Shown piece by piece: positions 7,687 to 16,577 of a stretch of 46,070 nucleotides of DNA. Position 1 is the first letter of the stretch. Each line of letters begins with the position of its first letter. The notes beneath the pieces are model-generated. The model made no database searches, was not told the DNA's origin, and saw only the letters and a program-made list of their open reading frames with translations. The stretch is from positions 1 to 46,070 of the IMG/VR virus record IMGVR_UViG_3300021090_000041, one strand, 5' to 3'. The translations under genes were made by a program, and so were the position numbers. This DNA comes from a virus.

Positions 7687-7822
7687 GTCCGCACGGGTGA
7701 TACCCTGACAAGGCGCAGCCGGTGCAGATCGCAAGACTCGCCGGCGCTGGCCGAATCCCGGCCAGGCTCGCGCAACATCACCTGGACATCTCTGCTGTTG
7801 GCCGCAGCAGAGATTTCGTTTT
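7687..7822 (+). ncRNA. candidate structured phage small RNA
   Basis: About 135 bases between a perfect promoter and an intrinsic terminator, with no ATG-initiated frame. Visible helices are GGTGAT (7696-7701) with ATCACC (7777-7782) closing a multibranch region, GCCGG (7718-7722) with CCGGC (7741-7745), and a perfect 7-bp stem CTGGCCG/CGGCCAG at 7747-7765. I do not recognise it as tRNA, 6S, SRP, RNase P or a known riboswitch. Its 3' end is antisense to the last codons of the leftward GT87-like gene, so it could also influence the end of the late transcript. Confidence 0.45.
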
Positions 7823-8566
7823 AATCGTGTAATTTCTCAATATAAAGTCCACCGCCCCCAACAACGCAATCGCCACCGGACGCCCGCCAGTGATTTGCAC
7901 AAGTCCCCAGCACGCCCACGATGCCGGAATGAGCCACGCGCTCCCACCGGCCATGAGCCCGAAATCATACCAGCGCAACGTCGGATTGCACGTCCAAAAT
8001 ATCGCTCGCCAATCTAGACGCCGCCAGGCTGCCAGCGCAAGCAAGATAGCCACACCTGCGATTGACCACGCCATGAGTGTCGTGCTCCATTGCCAGTCCA
8101 GCCGGCCATCATTGGATTGCCTTATCCATTCCACGATCCACATCGGGCGGGTAAGCGTCACAGGCCCATACAGCACAGCACACGCCACGGCAAATGGCTT
8201 CCACTTCGCCCGATCTGATAGCAGCGCCGGCAATGCCAGTGGGAATAGCTGCGGCTTGAGCGTCATCAGTGCCAGGGCGACCGGAGAAGCTCGATTCAAC
8301 AGCCAGAAAAACACCAGGTCGATCTGCCCGAGCAACACGCCGGATAAAATCGGGTAGAACAGAATCCACATCAGCGCACGCCGTCGAAGAGCTGCCACGA
8401 ATAGAGCCAGCCCGCCAAACATAGCCCCATAGAGAGAAACCCGATACGGCAGTAGAGCCAACAAGGCAAATAGCCCATTCATTGGCAATGGGTATAGCCC
8501 CGTATACTGTCCATGCCACAGGGCGGCTCCCGATAGGTACATCTGGTAAAAGTCTGCGCCGATCAT
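7778..8566 (-). CDS. GT87-like (DUF2029) polytopic membrane glycosyltransferase
   Basis: A 262-residue protein with about seven hydrophobic segments. It opens with GADFYQMYLSGAALWHGQ and LYPLPMNGLFALLALLPY, which resembles the DFxxYYxAGxALxxG and YPP.xxxLxxPL region of GT87 enzymes. GT87 members move mannose or arabinose from a polyprenyl-phosphate donor on the outer face of the membrane. Full members are 380-450 residues, so this is short and lacks the usual first helix. The start at 8566 has a weak ribosome site. The last ~12 codons lie over the terminator hairpin of the opposing small RNA. It is the last gene of the late operon and may modify host surface glycans in lysogens or during infection. 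Confidence 0.65.
   Translation of the reverse strand: MIGADFYQMYLSGAALWHGQYTGLYPLPMNGLFALLALLPYRVSLYGAMFGGLALFVAALRRRALMWILFYPILSGVLLGQIDLVFFWLLNRASPVALALMTLKPQLFPLALPALLSDRAKWKPFAVACAVLYGPVTLTRPMWIVEWIRQSNDGRLDWQWSTTLMAWSIAGVAILLALAAWRRLDWRAIFWTCNPTLRWYDFGLMAGGSAWLIPASWACWGLVQITGGRPVAIALLGAVDFILRNYTIKTKSLLRPTAEMSR
7788..7822 (+). terminator. intrinsic terminator of the candidate small RNA
   Basis: ATCTCTGCTG (7788-7797) and CAGCAGAGAT (7805-7814) form a perfect 10-bp stem with a 7-base loop, followed by TTCGTTTT on the plus strand. There is no T-run on the minus strand, so it acts rightward. Confidence 0.65.
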
Positions 8567-8575
8567 GCCCAGTTT

Positions 8576-8821
8576 TCAGGCTTTCACTTCTGCGGATTTG
8601 GTGAGTTGCTCAAATTCATCTTCAAATACCGCCAACTGTGACGCCAATCGCTTTTCGTCCGCGATGATTGCCTTGAGCCCCTCTTCGTCGCTCGTGATCT
8701 CGGCGGCTCGGCGTTGAATGCGCAGCCGATATAGCGTATTTTTGATGGGCTGTACCAGTTGTTGCGTGATGATTGCTCGCTTAACCTCTACGGGAATGTC
8801 GTCAAATAATTCATTTTGCAT
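8576..8821 (-). CDS. small helical protein downstream of tail fibre
   Basis: An 81-residue protein, highly charged and predicted almost fully helical (VKRAIITQQLVQ, LRIQRRAAEI, EKRLASQLAVFEDEFEQL), probably a coiled coil. No family is recognised. Its place right after the fibre gene would suit a fibre assembly chaperone or a small virion part; that is inference from position. Confidence 0.6.
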   Translation of the reverse strand: MQNELFDDIPVEVKRAIITQQLVQPIKNTLYRLRIQRRAAEITSDEEGLKAIIADEKRLASQLAVFEDEFEQLTKSAEVKA

Positions 8822-8903
8822 GTTCTATCGCCTTTCTGATTTTATCTCGGCACGCTCTATGCCGTTTCACTAGATGTAGTACCCAATATCTATAGTTGTT
8901 TCG

Positions 8904-11900
8904 TTACACTACCGCGATTCCAAATGCTTTGAGAGCAACGGCCATCGCTTTCACTTGTGCGACTAATGCACTCATGTTAGCGTCCGAATTGAGGCCGAAT
9001 GCCCCAGTTGCGTACGCAGCTAGCGCCGCGCCAATAGATGCCGCCGTCTGCGGCGTCGCCCCGTTGCACCCGAAGCCCGTCGAGCATCTCAAGTTTCCAG
9101 TGATGTCGAGGGTGTAGGTGGGGGTCATTAGGATGCCAAGTTTCCCCGCGTCCGAGAGACGCATCTTTACGGTTGACCCTGCTGCCCCAATAGTGGTAGT
9201 CCAGAACTCAAAGTATGTTCCCAGATTCGTAGCATTGCCCCAATTTTCGGCCGCATATCCAAAAATGTTCGCCCTATCCCTGAAAGCCCCGCCACTGTCG
9301 CGCCCACCAAAGTTGAACGCGCCCAGTATTTGATTGACAGTGACAGGGGTAGGGGAAGCTATCGAACCACGCGCCCTACGCACTGCAAATATCGGGTATC
9401 CGCTATCCATGTATGCCGTAGACGAAAACGTAGTGTAAGTGTCCGACTGGGCACTGATATTACCGGTAACGGTCTGTGATGTCGTAAATGCGTTGGCAAC
9501 TTCTAAGAGCGCAACCGTTCCCGCCGTGTCTGGGAATGTGTACGCTCTGTTGGTCGCCCCAAAATTTAGCGTGGTGTCGCCGCCTGTGAACGTCAGGCCG
9601 ATTGTGTTAGCCGCCGTGAAGGTGAGCGTTTTCGTGGAGGTGACGGCAAACACGGTCGCACCGCCTGCCGTGCCTGATAGCGTATGAGTTCCGACTTGGA
9701 ATGTTCCACTCACTGTAACTGAGTCAGAGAAGGTAAATCCAGCACTCGCACCAACCGCATTGAATACAACGGCTCCAGCACCCGATACGGTTGTCACCCA
9801 ATAATTACTCCCATCATAAGCGTGGCGAAAACCCCCAGTGGCCCGGATGGCAAACTCCGCGTTCGCTATGCTGGCAAAATCCGTTTGAATCCCCGAATAG
9901 CAATTGAGTATCATCGCCCCTTCGTGGGTCGAAAGGGCTGAATCTCCCATTGCCATCGATAGGAGACCGCTAGCAACGTTATCTATACCCCCAACGATAA
10001 CAGAATTATGGCCGCTAGCAGTCCCGTTCTGACCTCCAACGATAACACTATAATTTCCGCTAGCGACTTGTGTCGCAACGCCCCGATAGGATTGAAAATC
10101 GTAAGCTCCTGTACCTCTAGCATTTCCGGGTGTACTGCCAATTTCCGAGACACCAATCCACAACGCCTCTAATCCTCTTGTTTTGATAACAAAAGCGACC
10201 GCATCCGTTGTTCCAATAAAATTTGTGCCTGCTGTGGTTCCAGCATTGCCAGTTTGGGTCCAAACAGTTTCCAGTAGCGCAACTGTCCCCGTCAAATCAG
10301 GCAAGGTGATGATTTTGTCGCTGATGGTAGGTGTCCAAGACAATGTGCCAGTTACGCCGCCCGCCTGCATGACCAATGTAGTAGCCGCGAGGGATACAAC
10401 TCCTGTAGCATAGGTAATGGAAATTGCATCAGCCCCAAGTCCTCCTGAGTAGATAGAGAGAGAATCGTCAACTTGCCTGATAAAATCCCAGTTGCCAGCA
10501 GATACAGACCCAAGCCTAAACGTTGTGGCGAACGCATCGCCTGCGATAACATTCAGTGCAAACGCACTGTCGATGCTACTTACAGTAAAAGAACCTACTG
10601 GATCATACAGCATGTCCGATGTGCTGCCCAGCGTATTGGCATCAATCCAAAATGTAATTCTATTTGCATCACCAGTGCCTAGCGCGAATGTGCCGGAGGC
10701 ATCAGGGAGTGTGAAGACCTGATTCACAGTAACTAGTGACATGTCAAGCTCGCTAGTCGCTGCTATTGAATTCCCAAAGTATAGCCTGCCCGCTACGCCG
10801 CCACCTGCTCCTATGCCAACATTGAAATAGAGATTTCCCCCGTTACCTCCTCCATCTGCGTTACCCGCAGTGAATGAAACATCTCCGCCATTTCCAGATG
10901 TAACCCCACCAGTTCCAGCCGCACCGTAAATTGATCCTCCGTTGCCCGTAGCACCTCCAAAGCCTCCAACGCCTGCAATCCCGATATAAACAGTTCCGCC
11001 ATCACCAGCACCGTCCCCATTGCCTGGACACAGAAAGAACTGGTCTCCACTCACATTTGAAGCTGGCGCTGCATCACCGCCGAATAATCCAAACGCATTA
11101 TTGCCGCCAACGGGAGTACCAAAAGCCGGAATACCCGCACCAAGGAAGTTAGGATTGTAAATAATAACTGTCCCGCCGAACGCGCCTGCATTGTTGTATT
11201 GTACCTGTGTGTCAGTCCCACCTGGAGTGCCGCCGCCACCTGCGCCCCATGACAACAAACCCGCGCCATCATTCGTCAACACGCCAACCGCATTGATCGG
11301 TATCGTCCAGGTGATTGCCGCCGCTGCACCTGTCGCCAGCGTCAACGTATTCGTGCCGGTTTTGATGAGCGTCGAGGCCTGGAGAGTGTTCGCATCCGTC
11401 ACCCACTCTGCGATCTGTCCGACAACTCCTGTGCCGACCGGAATCGCGCCTGTCTTGGTAAAAGTGGCGATGTAGCCGCCTAGATTGATCGTGCCGCCGC
11501 CGAGGAGGGACAAATCAGCATCCCCAAATGTCACCCGACGATTGCCGGTCAGGTTTTCAGGCGAGAGGGACAACGTGAAATTGCCGGTTGCAGCGTTGGC
11601 GTCTAATTGGATGCCCGCCGTGCCGGTGGGCTTCACTCGCATAGGTTGAAGGGATACGATGGCCGTGGTCGTCAATCGGACGATCTCTATGTTATACCGC
11701 TTGAACACAACATCCGCATCGTTGACTGACCCCATCCAATCTGTCGAGGCGCTGACGCCGCTGTTGCCGGATAAACGCCACCCTCGCACGTCGTCCAGGA
11801 CGCTTTGGACGGATTTGATGTTGGCCCACGTGATAGGTTGATACGCCTGAAGCATGACGAAGGCAAGCAGATGATTGGGCGTGACAGGCAAATCGAGCAG

Positions 11901-12518
11901 GGTGATGTCGGTCACGAGTGGGTCAATTGGAACTACCGCTCCTGCGCTGGACAATGTGACCCACACGTACTTGACCCCGCTCAGGGGAAAGAAGGTAGAC
12001 AAGTTCACGTCAATCGGGGCGTAAACCTTGACCAACACGCCGCCCACCTGGCAGACGCCGCCCGACACGATGACGTGCTGCGTATTGGTCGTCGAGGGAG
12101 AGACCTGCAAGTTGCCCAATTGTTCGTTGGACACGACCATCTGGTCATTACCAGCCAATTGATGTGTCCAGGCGTGCTTGGCAAGTGTGAAGCCGCCTGG
12201 GTCAGGGATCGTGGGGCTTCCAATAACGGATGCGCCGAGCGCCTGAGTGTCCGCGCCCACAATAATGCGCTGGTTGTTCAGGGGATCGTACTCGATCATC
12301 AAGGATGAGTTATAGGCCGTGCCCGGCACACTGCCGCTGGGGAACATCCCCAAGGCATAGTTGCCGCTGCCCGCGATGGGGATGCGGACATACTTCCATC
12401 CCTGCAAGGGAGCGTCTACATTGCCGGAAAAATCACCCGCGAGGCAGCCGCGCCAACGGTCGCCCTTGGGCCGAAGGTCGTCCAGCACATCGCCTAGAAT
12501 TTGCCCTGCATTACTCAT
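8904..12518 (-). CDS. large tail fibre / receptor-binding protein
   Basis: 1,204 residues, the largest gene. The N-terminus (residues ~1-260) looks like a virion-attachment domain. The rest is a long Gly-, Thr- and Ser-rich beta-structured shaft. Repeated motifs of the form LPDxxGTxAL occur (TLPDASGTFAL, TLPDLTGTVALL, FPDTAGTVALL), typical of phage fibre repeats. There is also a very Gly-rich stretch (GNGGSIYGAAGTGG), and a YadA-head-like segment near residues 820-870 (SVIVGGQNGTASGHNSVIVGG). The C-terminus is a short helix. It lies just downstream of the PKD-containing tail protein. It probably trimerises and contacts the host surface. The starting ATG is preceded by AGGTTGGT. A degenerate CCCTGCAAGGG palindrome encodes DAPLQG near residue 37. 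Confidence 0.8.
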   Translation of the reverse strand: MSNAGQILGDVLDDLRPKGDRWRGCLAGDFSGNVDAPLQGWKYVRIPIAGSGNYALGMFPSGSVPGTAYNSSLMIEYDPLNNQRIIVGADTQALGASVIGSPTIPDPGGFTLAKHAWTHQLAGNDQMVVSNEQLGNLQVSPSTTNTQHVIVSGGVCQVGGVLVKVYAPIDVNLSTFFPLSGVKYVWVTLSSAGAVVPIDPLVTDITLLDLPVTPNHLLAFVMLQAYQPITWANIKSVQSVLDDVRGWRLSGNSGVSASTDWMGSVNDADVVFKRYNIEIVRLTTTAIVSLQPMRVKPTGTAGIQLDANAATGNFTLSLSPENLTGNRRVTFGDADLSLLGGGTINLGGYIATFTKTGAIPVGTGVVGQIAEWVTDANTLQASTLIKTGTNTLTLATGAAAAITWTIPINAVGVLTNDGAGLLSWGAGGGGTPGGTDTQVQYNNAGAFGGTVIIYNPNFLGAGIPAFGTPVGGNNAFGLFGGDAAPASNVSGDQFFLCPGNGDGAGDGGTVYIGIAGVGGFGGATGNGGSIYGAAGTGGVTSGNGGDVSFTAGNADGGGNGGNLYFNVGIGAGGGVAGRLYFGNSIAATSELDMSLVTVNQVFTLPDASGTFALGTGDANRITFWIDANTLGSTSDMLYDPVGSFTVSSIDSAFALNVIAGDAFATTFRLGSVSAGNWDFIRQVDDSLSIYSGGLGADAISITYATGVVSLAATTLVMQAGGVTGTLSWTPTISDKIITLPDLTGTVALLETVWTQTGNAGTTAGTNFIGTTDAVAFVIKTRGLEALWIGVSEIGSTPGNARGTGAYDFQSYRGVATQVASGNYSVIVGGQNGTASGHNSVIVGGIDNVASGLLSMAMGDSALSTHEGAMILNCYSGIQTDFASIANAEFAIRATGGFRHAYDGSNYWVTTVSGAGAVVFNAVGASAGFTFSDSVTVSGTFQVGTHTLSGTAGGATVFAVTSTKTLTFTAANTIGLTFTGGDTTLNFGATNRAYTFPDTAGTVALLEVANAFTTSQTVTGNISAQSDTYTTFSSTAYMDSGYPIFAVRRARGSIASPTPVTVNQILGAFNFGGRDSGGAFRDRANIFGYAAENWGNATNLGTYFEFWTTTIGAAGSTVKMRLSDAGKLGILMTPTYTLDITGNLRCSTGFGCNGATPQTAASIGAALAAYATGAFGLNSDANMSALVAQVKAMAVALKAFGIAVV

Positions 12519-12525
12519 ACCAACC

Positions 12526-15500
12526 TCACAGAGTTTGGATCATGGCGCACATTTCTCCCGCACCCAAACCTCCGTACCAATTCGCACCCATCACCGCCAC
12601 CCAGTCCCCCTCGATGTCCAACCAGAGTGTGTCGCCGTCAGGCAATCGTTTCATAAAATCAGTCGTCGCTCCCGTATTGGATGTCGCCAGCACATCGCCG
12701 TTTTGGCCGATGCAAAAGCCGCCGAATGCCCGACCCGATACCCCGAATGTGTTGAGCGCCGTGTCGAAGATTGCCGAGAGCGCCATCAGGTCGCCCGTCG
12801 TCACATGAACGGACAGCGTCAATAAAAATCGAGTCGCAATTGGATGAACGGGGCTGGCTGGAGTATAGACAGGTGTAGGTGTCTGAAGAGCGCCACCCGT
12901 ATCTGTATATTCGTACAAATACGCGGGGATGTCGTGCACAAAATAGCCGGGCACGACCGGAGCAGGAGCGCCTTGTCCAAGAACATTGTAGACCCGTGTG
13001 GGCGTTCCACCCGACAGACTAAAGATAGAGTATTGTGGCACTCCACCCGCACCGCAACCAAGGCGCGCATCCGTTGGGGATGATCCAAGGGCGAATTGGA
13101 AGCCATCAGTCGGAATGTTCGGGTCAGTCCCCTTCGCCCACGTGCCCACACTAGTACCGAATACATAACGTCCAAAACCGGAAACGTTTGCTTCACCCGA
13201 CGCATAAGCCAATCCTGCGCTGTCGCATCCCAATGATGTCATCAAAGCGCCAGGGATGCCCACCAACGTGCGATAGTCCGTGAGAGACAACACCAACGTG
13301 AATGTATATGGTGGGGTGGAAATATCTGGACAATACCAGATGCCGTTGTCATCCGGGTGCACTGCGCCATTGGTCAATAGCCAGGCCCGCCGCAACCCGG
13401 ACAAGGTTGCATTGATAAACGCGCCTACATTTGCTCCAAGCAGCGCCCCCTGTTTCAAATCAATCCACTCCACGCTGGCCGCCTTGTAATCCAAAGTCAA
13501 CCCAGTTTGTGCTGGGTTCACGACCCACGCAAGCGGAGTAGGGATAACCACCTCGATATATTCTACCTTGACCTCGGTATCGGTTGCGCCCGTGCTGGTT
13601 GAAACGGTCAGCGTCACCGTGTATAACCCAGGGACGGTGTATGTATGAGATGGGTTTTGAATTGTGTCTGTGTAGGTGTCTCCGAAGTCCCACGCCCAAG
13701 ACGCGATGGGATCGCCCGTCGTGGTGGACAAGTCGGTGAATTGAACCACCAGATCGGCAAAACCATACACAGGCACAGCGACGAAGTCGGCGATCAGCAC
13801 GTCGGGCACGGGGATCGGCCCAGGCGGGTTATTCGTGGGAACTGGGTCGGCCGGCGCGACGATGGAGCTGACCGTGACGCCGAAGCTCCTCCCCGTTACC
13901 TCGATGTCCGCGTGGCCGTCGACCTTGAACGTGACCGTCTTGGACTCGACGACGATCCGCACCGTCGCCAGCGGGTTGTTCGGGTCGGGGATGTCCACCA
14001 TCGGGAAAGCCTTGATGGACGCATCCTGCCTCGGCCTGACCACATAGGTGTCGGAATAGTTGGTCACACCGACGTGCCGCCCCGCCCAGCGCAGTATTTC
14101 GTAGTAGCCTGGGTCGCCTGGGATGCTTGGCACAGGCGAGGCCAGCAGGTTGGGAACCTCGTTTGGCCGCCCATAAGGCTCCGGCTGGATGGGTGCCTTG
14201 ACTTTGATGGGGTACACATCCAGCGCCGCGTTGTGGTAGAATCCCCACATCGTCGTCTCGCTCATCGAAGGCGTAGATAGAGTCTTCTGCACGGGCATGA
14301 CCATGTCGGCGTTAGCCAACACTCGCGTGATGCTATCGGAGTTCACTCCCGTCTCGGATATTGTCCCCGTGATCGTGCTCCCGTACAAGAGGGAAGGAAT
14401 GACCGTGAACCCGCCAAGAGGCAACGGATAGATAGAATAAAATGCTTCTTTTGCCATGAGGCCGAGTTCATCATAAAGCGTGCCCGCGCTGAAACCCTGA
14501 ATGTAGCGCAGGCGATTCTCTGCCGCGAGCGCCCCAGGAGGAGACACGGGTGGGCCTGTGGTCGTCCGCACGTCGAACTCGGCGTTGGCGATGTCCAGAT
14601 AATTGGAGTGCCAGCGCAGCAGGAAATATGCCCCGCGCGGGCACGAGTACATCTCGAAATAGTCCCACGAGATCGCCCCACCCTTGACTCCCGTCACGAT
14701 GAACGGGTAGTAGTAGACGTTCCTCAAAAAGGACAGGGCTTGATACGCCGTCAACCGAAGCGTGGACTTCTCGTAGTCATACTCCACGCTGGCGGGCCAA
14801 GCGTAGCCGAGATATAAGCACTCGCGGGTATCTAGGTCAACGAGACACACGAGCGTGTGGCGCAGGAACACGGGGGGTGTCTTGAATTCCAACTCGATGG
14901 AGAGGTCGCGGTCGATTGACCAGGGCACGCTGGCCGATTCGACCGAGCAGGGCGTGACGCCGACCCACACAGGGATGTACCGCACCTGGCTCACCGCATT
15001 GGAATCGGTGACGGTCAGCTTCACGTATCGGAAGCCCGCCGCAGAAAAAGAAATGCTGACGGTTGGGCTATTCTGCCCGCTGTGGATCGTCCCCTGCGCG
15101 TCAACCGCCCACACGTAATCGGCTGATGCAATGGTCGCGGGGTAACGAATCGTGCCCGGCACGTTCGAGCCGTCATAGGTGGCGAAGCTGCGGACCGCAG
15201 ACAGAGTGAAGTGTTCTGCGACATCGGCGCTCGCGCATTCAGGGTCGACGAGGGCAATCGGCCCTTGCGCGGCGCGGCTGCACTCGTCGGTAGTCCCCCC
15301 CAAACTCTGGTAGGTGATGTCATAGTCCTTGTACAAGATGTAGGGGTCTATCGTGATCGTGCCACTGCCCGCCGCCATGCTGTTGGTGGTGACTGTCCCC
15401 TGCACGCCGGAGTTGTTCTTGGGGCCGAATGAGTTCGCGCCCGTTGACGACCCATTCGACGCCACCTTTGAGTCTTCGTCCATGCTCGAATCGCTGTAGA

Positions 15501-15933
15501 GGATGAGTTTCCCGCCGTGGATGCCAGGATCGATTTGCCAATACAAGGTGGTGTACCCGCCCGTGCCCGTGAATCGCCAGTCCGAGAACTGGCCGGGTGC
15601 GCCGCCCGTCCACGCGACGACGTTGGTCTCCACTCGCTGGTACTTGGGTGAGGGGTAGAGGACGTTGTAGATGTTGACCGACGCCGACGCAGCGAACGAC
15701 AACCCATTCGGAGCAAGGGTCAAGATGGCGTTCGCGCCCGACACGTCTATCTTGCGGATGCGGACGAAGCGGCCCGCGTTGTCAACAAACCATCCGATCA
15801 GCACCGCCGTGATGCCCGTCTTGGGAGTCACTTCCAAATCGAAAGTGGCCGCGTCGTAGCTGACGACCGTGCCCGTCCAGAGGGGCGTGGTCGGGCTGAG
15901 AAGCACACCAACGCGGACATGCTCTGCATTCAT
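12526..15933 (-). CDS. tail tip/baseplate protein with PKD domains
   Basis: 1,135 residues, third gene after the tape measure, so a tail-tip hub or baseplate component by position. A clear PKD (Ig-like) domain lies at ~713-792, with the signature WAWDFGDTYTDT, NPSHTYTVPGLYTVTLTV. A second, weaker PKD-like region is at ~260-335 (YVWAVDAQG, GFRYVKLTVTDSN). The N-terminal ~110 residues are beta-rich, and ~350-650 may hold the tail-hub core. PKD domains in phages and cell-surface proteins mediate adhesion to sugars or proteins. The start overlaps the upstream stop by ATGA. No enzymatic motif is seen. Confidence 0.75.
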   Translation of the reverse strand: MNAEHVRVGVLLSPTTPLWTGTVVSYDAATFDLEVTPKTGITAVLIGWFVDNAGRFVRIRKIDVSGANAILTLAPNGLSFAASASVNIYNVLYPSPKYQRVETNVVAWTGGAPGQFSDWRFTGTGGYTTLYWQIDPGIHGGKLILYSDSSMDEDSKVASNGSSTGANSFGPKNNSGVQGTVTTNSMAAGSGTITIDPYILYKDYDITYQSLGGTTDECSRAAQGPIALVDPECASADVAEHFTLSAVRSFATYDGSNVPGTIRYPATIASADYVWAVDAQGTIHSGQNSPTVSISFSAAGFRYVKLTVTDSNAVSQVRYIPVWVGVTPCSVESASVPWSIDRDLSIELEFKTPPVFLRHTLVCLVDLDTRECLYLGYAWPASVEYDYEKSTLRLTAYQALSFLRNVYYYPFIVTGVKGGAISWDYFEMYSCPRGAYFLLRWHSNYLDIANAEFDVRTTTGPPVSPPGALAAENRLRYIQGFSAGTLYDELGLMAKEAFYSIYPLPLGGFTVIPSLLYGSTITGTISETGVNSDSITRVLANADMVMPVQKTLSTPSMSETTMWGFYHNAALDVYPIKVKAPIQPEPYGRPNEVPNLLASPVPSIPGDPGYYEILRWAGRHVGVTNYSDTYVVRPRQDASIKAFPMVDIPDPNNPLATVRIVVESKTVTFKVDGHADIEVTGRSFGVTVSSIVAPADPVPTNNPPGPIPVPDVLIADFVAVPVYGFADLVVQFTDLSTTTGDPIASWAWDFGDTYTDTIQNPSHTYTVPGLYTVTLTVSTSTGATDTEVKVEYIEVVIPTPLAWVVNPAQTGLTLDYKAASVEWIDLKQGALLGANVGAFINATLSGLRRAWLLTNGAVHPDDNGIWYCPDISTPPYTFTLVLSLTDYRTLVGIPGALMTSLGCDSAGLAYASGEANVSGFGRYVFGTSVGTWAKGTDPNIPTDGFQFALGSSPTDARLGCGAGGVPQYSIFSLSGGTPTRVYNVLGQGAPAPVVPGYFVHDIPAYLYEYTDTGGALQTPTPVYTPASPVHPIATRFLLTLSVHVTTGDLMALSAIFDTALNTFGVSGRAFGGFCIGQNGDVLATSNTGATTDFMKRLPDGDTLWLDIEGDWVAVMGANWYGGLGAGEMCAMIQTL

Positions 15934-16577
15934 GCCAGCGCCTTGAGCATAAATTCGATGTCAACATTTTCGTACCGCCCGCCTATTCGGTTCAACTTAC
16001 TGGGGTCGGGGCAGACGGCTACCGCCGAGAAAGTCTCGTACACATTCACCCCATCGTGCGTGACGGCCAGGGTAGACACGTAGCAGGCCCCACTGTAGAC
16101 AGATTGCGGACGATAGCGGAAGGTTGCCCCGGATAGGGCCGCAGAGATAGAGGCTGAAACTGTCAATGTGTCATTGTCGGTAATAGCCGTGACGATGGCT
16201 GTTTCATACGCACCACTGCCGAGGTGGAATAACAGCGTGTCGTCTACGGCCAACTCGGTCGAGAAGGCCGTCCCGGACCCATCCAATTGCGTGTGGTCAC
16301 CGCTGTTGCGAGACACCGTCCCTGTTCCGGGTAATGAGCACAGAATGCCGATACCCTTTTCGTAGGACGAAATAGCTAGAAGCGCAAAATGCCACCGCGA
16401 TCGCTTGAATCCGCGCCAGCGTTGAAATCCATCCATTGAGATGTACTCATTGCCGCCGGCGACAAGGGTCGACTTCGGGGTGACAACATTCCGAGCCGCT
16501 ACGTCGGTATGAAACACGGTGATGGCATCGACAAGCGTACTGGTCGTCGCTCCGAGTTTGTAGGCTGTCGTCGTCAT
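15930..16577 (-). CDS. distal tail-like protein
   Basis: A 215-residue protein of no firm family. It lies directly after the tape measure gene, where siphoviruses usually encode the distal tail protein (Dit) that joins tube to tip. It is beta-rich (SRNSGDHTQLDGSGT, DTLTVSASISAALSG) with few helices, compatible with a Dit-like barrel plus a galectin-like insert. It overlaps both neighbours by ATGA, so translation is coupled. The Dit assignment comes from position and fold impression only. Confidence 0.6.
   Translation of the reverse strand: MTTTAYKLGATTSTLVDAITVFHTDVAARNVVTPKSTLVAGGNEYISMDGFQRWRGFKRSRWHFALLAISSYEKGIGILCSLPGTGTVSRNSGDHTQLDGSGTAFSTELAVDDTLLFHLGSGAYETAIVTAITDNDTLTVSASISAALSGATFRYRPQSVYSGACYVSTLAVTHDGVNVYETFSAVAVCPDPSKLNRIGGRYENVDIEFMLKALA

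Noticed and set aside
7687-7822. tRNA or tmRNA in the convergent gap
   Set aside because: A 7-bp stem around AATCC resembles a T-arm at first sight, but there is no matching anticodon arm, acceptor stem or tmRNA tag.
8896-12308. Rightward frames opposite the tail fibre gene
   Set aside because: They are shadows: the leftward frame is continuous for 1,204 codons with fibre-type repeats, and the rightward frames lack ribosome sites and recognisable domains.
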